Shown: piece after piece, positions 1-5,332 of the stretch | Numbering within the stretch: the stretch's first letter is position 1 | How the letters are laid out: each line of letters opens with the position of its first letter | Assembly (NCBI GenBank): GCA_025928535.1 | Contig: JAICJJ010000241.1 | Span: 1 to 5,332, forward strand | Direction: 5' to 3' | Length of the DNA stretch: 5,332 nt | Source: Thermomicrobiales bacterium | GTDB taxonomy: Bacteria; Chloroflexota; Chloroflexia; Thermomicrobiales; UBA6265 | Made by a program: the position numbers and the translations under genes | The notes under the pieces: model-generated | Databases searched by the model: none | What the model was told of the DNA's origin: nothing | Seen by the model: only the letters and a program-made list of their open reading frames with translations

Positions 1-4
1 CGAC

Positions 5-33
5 TTGCGCGCCCAATCCGACCCCACTATAGT
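5..33 (+). promoter_or_regulatory. candidate sigma70-type promoter for the sugar-uptake operon
   Basis: TTGCGC (5-10) and TATAGT (28-33) are separated by 17 bases, the optimal sigma70 spacing. The -10 box matches TATAAT at five of six positions. The -35 box matches TTGACA only at its first three. This is the most AT-rich stretch before the first gene, and everything from about base 75 to 216 is too GC-rich to suggest another promoter. Transcription would start near base 40 and leave a 5' UTR of roughly 175 bases. The weak -35 would suit an activated or regulated promoter, but that is inference. Confidence 0.4.
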
Positions 34-34
34 C

Positions 35-51
35 GTACGCATATCGCATAC
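35..51. promoter_or_regulatory. operator-like imperfect palindrome at the predicted transcription start
   Basis: GTACGC (35-40) and GCATAC (46-51) form an inverted repeat with a 5-base spacer, and five of six positions are complementary. The site begins one base after the -10 hexamer and covers the expected start of transcription, where a repressor would block initiation. It also contains the direct repeat CGCATA (38-43 and 45-50), so the dyad could be partly incidental. No regulator gene is in the window, and the sequence does not match a consensus I know well enough to name the regulator family. Confidence 0.3.
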
Positions 52-52
52 A

Positions 53-69
53 GAATCGTTGCTCGATTC
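53..69. promoter_or_regulatory. operator-like perfect 6-5-6 palindrome
   Basis: GAATCG (53-58) and CGATTC (64-69) are perfect inverted repeats around a 5-base spacer. The geometry equals that of the palindrome at 35-51, and the two centres (43 and 61) are 18 bp apart, a little under two helical turns. In RNA this would be a 6-bp stem with a 5-base loop near the 5' end of the leader, so it could act as a DNA site, an RNA hairpin, or by chance. The half-site sequence differs from that of its neighbour. Confidence 0.3.
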
Positions 70-203
70 GATCGCTTCACACGGTTGCCGATGGAGTGTT
101 TCCGTGGATCGGGCCAACGCCGCCGGCGGGCAATGGTCGCTCGCCGAACGTCGAGACGGCGACGGGCGGCGGGGGCTCGACAACAATCCGGCGCTGACGC
201 GCC

Positions 204-209
204 AGGAGG
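204..209 (+). promoter_or_regulatory. ribosome binding site that fixes the start of the binding-protein gene
   Basis: AGGAGG, a full match to the anti-Shine-Dalgarno sequence, lies 7 bases before the ATG at 217. The same frame stays open upstream to a TTG at 85, but that extension has no ribosome site and would put a basic, non-signal-like stretch before the Tat signal. A second in-frame ATG at 247 has no comparable site. Confidence 0.85.
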
Positions 210-216
210 CGTAGCG

Positions 217-1701
217 ATGAGCGACCGCACCCGCATTTCCGACCCGATGGCGACGACGCGCCGCGGCTTCCTCGGCCGCATGGCAACGGCGGGGCTCGTC
301 CTGACCCCATTCGGCGTCGTCGCCGCCCGCAGCGCCAGCGCCGCGGCGGCCTCCCCGGCGAACGGCGCCGGAACCCGCTCCGGCCGCCGCGCTCCGGAAG
401 GAACGCTGACCTTTTTCCACTACGACTCGTTCAGCAACCCGACCGGCGAAACCTTGTTGGCCGACTACCAGAAGGCCAATCCGAAGGTGAAGATCGATCT
501 GGTGCCGATGCCTCCGGGCGAACCGGCCCCCTACATCAACGCCATCATGGCCGGCGGCACCGCCCCGGACCTGATGACGCTGGCGACCAACGAGCAGCCC
601 TGGAAAGACATCAAGAAGGGGTGGTGGCTCGATCTCACCGACTACGTCAACGCCCCGAATCCGTACGTCGAAGGCAACAAGCGCTGGATCGACCTGCTGA
701 CGCCGAGCGCGGCGGCGCAGGTGCCGTTCGCCGACGGCCACTACTATTCGATGACGACCACCGGCTTCGACGTGGCGTTCATCTACAACAAGACGATCTT
801 CAACGAACTTGGCGTCCAGCCGCCGAAAACCTGGCCGGAACTGGTCGACATCCTCAAGAAGGCGAAAGCGGCCAATTACATCCCGCTGTTCGCCGAACTC
901 GGCGACCAGAGTTATGGCGGACAATTCCCCGGCTTCATCAGCATCCTCGAAGACACCGTCATGGACGCCAGCATTCGCAAGATGGACACGAACCAGGACG
1001 GCGTGGTCGACGTCAAGGAATTGATCGTCGGCATCAAGAACAAGACCTACGCCGCCGCGAACGAAGACTATCAGGAGTCCTGGAAACTGCTGAACAGCCT
1101 CGCGCCCTATTTCCAGAACGGCGCGCTGGCGGCGACCGGCTCCGACGACGGGTTCAAGGCGTTCAGCACGGGCCGCGTCGCGACCTGGTTCGAAGGCAGC
1201 TTCAACTCCAACGCGCTCGACAACAAATCGGACATCGAATGGGGCGCCTTCCCCATGCCCGATCTGACCGAGGACGTGACGAAATTCGTCACCAAGGAGC
1301 CGCAGCGCAAGGGGTCGTTCGGCGCCTGCTGCGGCTACCCGTGGGCGATTCCGTCCACGACCAAGGACCACGGGCATCTCGAACTGGCGCTCGACTTCAT
1401 CTATTGGCTGTCGATTCCGGAGAACACCGACAAGTTCGCCAGCGGCGCCGGGGTGCTCAGCGTGCTGAAAGACGCCAAGCCGAATCCCGAACTGGCGGCG
1501 TTCGAAACAGCGGCCAGCAGCGTTTCGCGCGTCGCGGTCGCCGAACTCAGCCTGCCGCCGGAATTCATGAACACGCGGGCGCGGCTGGTGGGAGAATACG
1601 TCGGCGGCAAGACGCCGCTCGATCAGGTCATGCAGCAGATGCAACAAAACATGGACAAGATGGCCGATCAGGCCGTGGGGATGTACGGTTTCACGTTGTG
1701 A
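217..1701 (+). CDS. Tat-exported extracellular sugar-binding protein of an ABC transporter (family 1 solute-binding protein)
   Basis: A 494-residue substrate-capturing subunit of a carbohydrate ABC importer, acting outside the cytoplasmic membrane. Residues 14-20 (TRRGFLG) are a twin-arginine motif, followed by a hydrophobic stretch to about 38 and a likely signal peptidase I site after ASA (40-42). No lipobox cysteine is present, so the mature protein should be soluble. A low-complexity Ala/Gly/Arg linker (about 43-60) precedes the fold. Family 1 hallmarks include the strand-turn IYNKTIF (189-195) followed by PKTWPEL around W206, and a hinge/pocket segment CGYPWAIPST near 372-381. Two features are unusual. 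A complete EF-hand loop, DTNQDGVVDVKE, occupies residues 257-268. The only cysteines are adjacent, C371-C372. The length is somewhat above the usual 400-450, partly because of the signal and linker. The ATG at 217 is chosen for its AGGAGG. The gene leads the operon and its stop overlaps the next start. The ligand is inferred from the downstream GH4 enzyme to be an alpha-galactoside or similar sugar; the sequence itself does not show this. Confidence 0.93.
   Translation: MSDRTRISDPMATTRRGFLGRMATAGLVLTPFGVVAARSASAAAASPANGAGTRSGRRAPEGTLTFFHYDSFSNPTGETLLADYQKANPKVKIDLVPMPPGEPAPYINAIMAGGTAPDLMTLATNEQPWKDIKKGWWLDLTDYVNAPNPYVEGNKRWIDLLTPSAAAQVPFADGHYYSMTTTGFDVAFIYNKTIFNELGVQPPKTWPELVDILKKAKAANYIPLFAELGDQSYGGQFPGFISILEDTVMDASIRKMDTNQDGVVDVKELIVGIKNKTYAAANEDYQESWKLLNSLAPYFQNGALAATGSDDGFKAFSTGRVATWFEGSFNSNALDNKSDIEWGAFPMPDLTEDVTKFVTKEPQRKGSFGACCGYPWAIPSTTKDHGHLELALDFIYWLSIPENTDKFASGAGVLSVLKDAKPNPELAAFETAASSVSRVAVAELSLPPEFMNTRARLVGEYVGGKTPLDQVMQQMQQNMDKMADQAVGMYGFTL
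985..1020 (+). other. canonical EF-hand calcium-binding loop inside the sugar-binding protein
   Basis: Residues 257-268 (DTNQDGVVDVKE) fit the 12-residue EF-hand loop: acidic or amide ligands at positions 1 (D), 3 (N) and 5 (D), Gly at 6, a hydrophobic residue at 8 (V), Asp at 9 and the bidentate Glu at 12. The flanks look helical (VMDASIRKM before, LIVGIKNKT after). This is seen directly. Calcium binding is inferred from the loop. E. coli MglB, a galactose-binding protein of another fold class, is a known case of an EF-hand-like calcium loop in a sugar-binding protein, but its last ligand comes from a distant residue, whereas here the loop is self-contained. Confidence 0.8.
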
Positions 1702-2708
1702 GCGAAGGAGCGCGATCCGGGGCATTGCCATTGGCGGGCGACCGCGCCGCGAGCGCGGCCGCCCGCCGGAGCGGAGGAACGCTCGCCAAGGCGCGGCGGG
1801 CGTTCCTCGCCTATCTCTTCATCCTGCCCACGATCGCGCTCCTCGCCGTCTTCATGTACTACCCCGCCGTTTCGGCGCTCTATCACAGTTTCTTCGATTG
1901 GGACGGCTTCACCCAGGCCACGTTCGTCGGACTGGGGAACTTCGCGGCGATGGCCGTCGACGACACCATGCGCGCCGCCGCAGTGAACGTGCTCAAACTG
2001 GCCGCGTTCGCGATGATCATTTCGGTCACCGTGCCGCTGATCGTGGCGCGGCTCATCCTGAGTTTGCCGGGCGCGCGAGCGCAATATGCCTTTCGCGTGC
2101 TCTTCGTCATCCCGCTCGTGCTGCCGCAGGTCGTCATCTACCTGATCTGGAAATCGCTCTACGACCCCAACTTCGGGCTGCTCAATCAACTCCTGATGAC
2201 GCTCGGCGTCCAATCGCCGCCGGCCTGGCTGGGCGATCCCAACATCGCCCTCTACGCGGTGATGGGGATCGGCTTTCCCTGGGTCGACGGCTTCGCGCTC
2301 CTCATCTTCACCGCCGGGCTGCAGAGCATTTCGCGTGAAATCATCGACGCGGCGGCGATCGACGGCGCCGGACCCGTGGAGCGGTTTCGCCGCATCGAAT
2401 TGCCGCTGGTGATCGGGCAAATCAAACTCATTCTGGTCCTCAACATGATCTGGACGATTCAGAATTTCACGTCGATCTTCATCCTGACGCAGGGCGGCCC
2501 CGGCACCTCGACGATGGTGCCCGGGATGGCGCTCTACCAGGCGAGTTTCCAGAACGACCGGATGGGCTACGCTTGCGCCATCGGCATGGCGATGTTTCTC
2601 GTGATGCTCGTCCTGACGTACATCAACCTTCGCTACATCCGCTCGGAGAGCGATTTTGCTCCGCGCGGCGGCGCCACCGCGCCCGGCGCGGCGCTGGCGA
2701 AGGCGTGA
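1698..2708 (+). CDS. sugar ABC transporter permease, MalF/UgpA-like
   Basis: A 336-residue inner-membrane subunit of a carbohydrate importer, one half of the translocation pore. Six membrane segments are visible at about 37-58, 99-121, 131-151, 184-207, 240-262 and 291-311. The cytoplasmic EAA loop at 214-237 reads EIIDAAAIDGAG and ends IELPL; it docks on the ATPase. The segment LTQGGPGTSTM (263-273) and the MGYACAIGMAMF stretch (289-300) are typical of MalF/UgpA-type permeases. The start is uncertain. I chose GTG 1698, whose GTGA overlaps the stop of the binding-protein gene, implying translational coupling, but no ribosome site lies at a good distance from it. An in-frame TTG at 1725 lies 14 bases after an AAGGAG (1705-1710) and would give 327 residues. 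The first 36 residues are Ala/Arg/Gly-rich and outside the conserved domain, so either start leaves the domain intact. The C-terminal tail (about 318-336) is also low in complexity. Confidence 0.93.
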   Translation: MSEGARSGALPLAGDRAASAAARRSGGTLAKARRAFLAYLFILPTIALLAVFMYYPAVSALYHSFFDWDGFTQATFVGLGNFAAMAVDDTMRAAAVNVLKLAAFAMIISVTVPLIVARLILSLPGARAQYAFRVLFVIPLVLPQVVIYLIWKSLYDPNFGLLNQLLMTLGVQSPPAWLGDPNIALYAVMGIGFPWVDGFALLIFTAGLQSISREIIDAAAIDGAGPVERFRRIELPLVIGQIKLILVLNMIWTIQNFTSIFILTQGGPGTSTMVPGMALYQASFQNDRMGYACAIGMAMFLVMLVLTYINLRYIRSESDFAPRGGATAPGAALAKA

Positions 2709-2713
2709 AGGAG
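2708..2713 (+). promoter_or_regulatory. ribosome binding site of the second permease gene
   Basis: AAGGAG begins on the last base of the preceding stop codon and ends 8 bases before the ATG at 2722. This decides the start over an upstream ATG in the same frame at 2656, which lies inside the first permease gene and has no such site. The ten bases AAGGAGCGCG also occur at 1705-1714. Confidence 0.8.
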
Positions 2714-2721
2714 CGCGCGGA

Positions 2722-3546
2722 ATGACCCGACAAGGCCGCCTGGGAATGTCGCTCTGCGCCGCCGCGCTCGTCGGTCTGGCGCTGCTGACGTTCTACCCGT
2801 TCATCTTCATGATCATCACGTCGCTCAAGAGCGCCAAGCAATACTACGCGAACATCTGGCTGCCGGCCTGGCCGCTCCACCTCGAAAACTACCAGCAAGC
2901 ATGGACGGCGATCGCGCCGTACATGCTCAACAGTTTCGTGGTGACGGTCGCCTCGACCATCGGCGTGGTCGTCGTTTCGTGCCTCGCCGCCTTCGCGTTC
3001 GCGCGGATGTCCTTCCCCGGCCGCGAGATTCTGTATTACCTCGTGATCTTCCTCTTGATGGTGCCGGCGGTGTTGACGCTGGTGCCGACATTCCTGCTGA
3101 TCAAGAACGTCGGTCTGATGAACACCTTGTGGGCGCTCATCCTGCCGTACATCGCCGCCGGTCAGGTGCTTTCGATCTTCATCATGCGAGCCTTTTTCGC
3201 GTCGCTGCCGGAAGAACTGTTCGAAGCCGCGCGCATCGACGGCGCGAGCGAATGGTGGGTCTTCCTCAACATCGCCGTGCCGCTCGTGCGGCCCGTGCTC
3301 GTCACGATCGCGATCTTGCAGGTGCTCAGTTCCTGGAACGACTACGTCTGGCCGTTTCTCGTCCTCCAGAGCGATTCCGTCCAGACGCTCGTGGTTGGGT
3401 TGGTCAATTTCCAGGGCCGGTTTTACACCGACTATGGTCCGCTGATGGCCGGCTACGCGCTCGCGTCGATCCCGCTCCTCATCCTCTTCTTCGTGGCGAT
3501 GCGCTCGTTCATCGAAGGTCTGAGCCAGGGCGCCCTCAAGGCATAG
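2722..3546 (+). CDS. sugar ABC transporter permease, MalG/UgpE-like
   Basis: A 274-residue inner-membrane protein, the second half of the importer pore. Membrane segments lie at about 10-33, 70-95, 104-126, 136-158, 190-212 and 242-261. The first contains the family-typical [14 protein letters not shown] (24-37). The EAA loop is [13 protein letters not shown] (164-176), ending VPL at 186-188. The motif [13 protein letters not shown] (130-142), the [11 protein letters not shown] segment (203-213) and the C-terminal GLSQGALKA are classic for MalG-type permeases. The length is normal for the family. The gene begins 13 bases after the first permease with a good AAGGAG, so the two should be made together and form a heterodimer. 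No nucleotide-binding subunit follows; in many operons of this type a shared MsmK/UgpC-like ATPase is encoded elsewhere (established for the family). After this gene there is a 104-base gap. Confidence 0.94.
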   Translation: MTRQGRLGMSLCAAALVGLALLTFYPFIFMIITSLKSAKQYYANIWLPAWPLHLENYQQAWTAIAPYMLNSFVVTVASTIGVVVVSCLAAFAFARMSFPGREILYYLVIFLLMVPAVLTLVPTFLLIKNVGLMNTLWALILPYIAAGQVLSIFIMRAFFASLPEELFEAARIDGASEWWVFLNIAVPLVRPVLVTIAILQVLSSWNDYVWPFLVLQSDSVQTLVVGLVNFQGRFYTDYGPLMAGYALASIPLLILFFVAMRSFIEGLSQGALKA

Positions 3547-3650
3547 CGCCCGCGCGACCGAGCCCGCGACGAACGGCACGGGACCGGCCCGGCGCACGAG
3601 GATTCCGCGCGTCGGGGGCGTCGGGCCGCGCCCGGACGAAAGGGAGGCGA
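3547..3650. other. GC-rich 104-base spacer with short repeats, no terminator or promoter seen
   Basis: This is the only sizeable gap between genes within the operon; the other junctions overlap or are 9-13 bases. I see no T-tract after a hairpin, so no intrinsic terminator, and no credible -10/-35 pair. It carries an 8-base direct repeat GCGTCGGG (3609-3616 and 3618-3625), then a small hairpin, then the AGGGAGG ribosome site (3641-3647) of the glycosidase gene, 3 bases from its ATG counted from the last G. Read-through from the transporter genes is the simplest reading. Confidence 0.6.
3620..3637 (+). promoter_or_regulatory. possible small RNA hairpin before the glycosidase ribosome site
   Basis: CGGGC (3622-3626) pairs perfectly with GCCCG (3630-3634) around the 3-base loop CGC. 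Allowing one bulged G extends the stem to GTC (3620-3622) with GAC (3635-3637). It ends only a few bases before AGGGAGG and could tune translation or protect a processed transcript end. In DNA this GC-rich such stems arise easily by chance. Confidence 0.25.
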
Positions 3651-4973
<1,323 letters not shown>

Positions 4974-4982
4974 AGGCTGCGA

Positions 4983-5332
4983 ATGGATGTGAACGAGCGA
5001 ATCGACGCCTGGGTCGCGGAGCAGACGCCGGCGTTGCTCGAATTTCTGGCGGAACTGGTCAGAACGCCGTCGGTGACGCGGCCGCCCGAAGTCGGGGAAG
5101 CGGCCTGCCAGCGCCTCGTCGAAGCGGCCTACCGCGACGCCGGAGCGGAAGTCGACGTCTTCAGTCCGGCCGACGTGCCGGGTCTGCGGGAGCACCCGCT
5201 CTTTTTCGGCACGTGGGACGGCATGCCCCGGCCGATGACCGACCGGCCCGATGTCGTCGGCGTCTTCCGGGGAACCGGCGGCGGCAAGTCGCTGCTGATC
5301 TCGACCCACGTCGACACGGTCTGGGAAGGCGC
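4983..5332 (+). CDS. M20 family metallo-peptidase/deacylase (ArgE/DapE type), partial at window end
   Basis: The first 116 residues of a gene that continues beyond the window. It starts MDVNERIDAW, with the usual M20 N-terminal helix and FLAELVRTPSV (21-31), the family's (L)V.(I/T)PS element. GTGGGKSLLISTHVDTV (97-113) is the first metal-binding segment: H109 would be a zinc ligand and D111 its partner, as in the family pattern H-x-D. The start at ATG 4983 is preceded by AGAGG (4972-4976), which overlaps the TAG of the glycosidase gene, with 6 bases between. A second ATG at 4987 is out of frame. Only 9 bases separate it from the GH4 gene, so it is almost certainly co-transcribed. Family members hydrolyse amide bonds (N-acyl amino acids, succinyl-diaminopimelate, dipeptides). 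The substrate cannot be read from this part, since the remaining metal ligands and the dimerisation domain lie outside. Confidence 0.88.
   Translation, partial: MDVNERIDAWVAEQTPALLEFLAELVRTPSVTRPPEVGEAACQRLVEAAYRDAGAEVDVFSPADVPGLREHPLFFGTWDGMPRPMTDRPDVVGVFRGTGGGKSLLISTHVDTVWEG

Noticed and set aside
5..214. Possible 69-codon leader peptide ending 2 bases before the binding-protein ATG
   Set aside because: It begins at a TTG inside the predicted -35 box, so the transcript would not contain its start. It has no ribosome site and no attenuator-like codon run. The AGGAGG near its end serves the ATG at 217.
85..216. 44-residue N-terminal extension of the binding protein from an upstream TTG
   Set aside because: There is no ribosome site, and the extension is Arg-rich and would bury the Tat signal. 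AGGAGG plus ATG at 217 is far better.
621..1697. Upstream extension of the first permease frame through the binding-protein gene
   Set aside because: The translation is Arg/Gln/His-rich nonsense in the +1 frame of a real gene. The permease begins at or just after the overlap near 1698.
1668..2420. Minus-strand open frame opposite the first permease
   Set aside because: It has the same shadow character as the others, with no ribosome site and no recognisable fold.
3620..3637. Intrinsic terminator between permease and glycosidase genes
   Set aside because: The stem is followed by CGAAAGGGAGG, not a T-tract, and runs straight into a ribosome site.

Overview
The window holds five co-directional plus-strand genes: a carbohydrate ABC uptake cassette, a glycosidase, and the start of a metallo-hydrolase. 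All have strongly GC-rich third codon positions (ATC, GAC, CTG/CTC, GCG) and Shine-Dalgarno sites, so this is a high-GC bacterium. The binding protein has a Tat signal and no lipobox cysteine, which fits a cell with a periplasm or a lineage that exports binding proteins through Tat (for example Proteobacteria, Chloroflexota or similar environmental groups). I cannot name the taxon from the sequence alone.

Layout. Bases 1-216 are a leader with a sigma70-like promoter (5-33), two adjacent operator-like palindromes (35-51 and 53-69), a GC-rich 5' UTR and a perfect AGGAGG. Bases 217-1701 encode a family 1 extracellular sugar-binding protein. Bases 1698-2708 and 2722-3546 encode the two MalF/MalG-like permeases, each with its EAA loop. 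A 104-base GC-rich spacer (3547-3650) follows. Bases 3651-4973 encode a glycoside hydrolase family 4 enzyme of the MelA alpha-galactosidase type. Bases 4983-5332 are the 5' part of an M20 family peptidase/deacylase that runs off the window.

How the genes fit together (inference). The binding protein captures an alpha-galactoside or related sugar outside the membrane, the permease pair imports it, and the NAD/Mn-dependent GH4 enzyme cleaves it in the cytoplasm. No ABC ATPase is present, so the transporter probably uses one encoded elsewhere or downstream. The M20 enzyme may act on an amide-bearing part of the substrate or may only be carried along.

The architecture is a recognisable sugar-utilisation operon, not a wholly new system. 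The unusual points are inside the binding protein, which has a complete canonical EF-hand calcium loop and whose only two cysteines are adjacent. Others are the twin palindromes at the predicted transcription start, the ambiguous start of the first permease, and the M20 gene placed directly after a GH4 gene.
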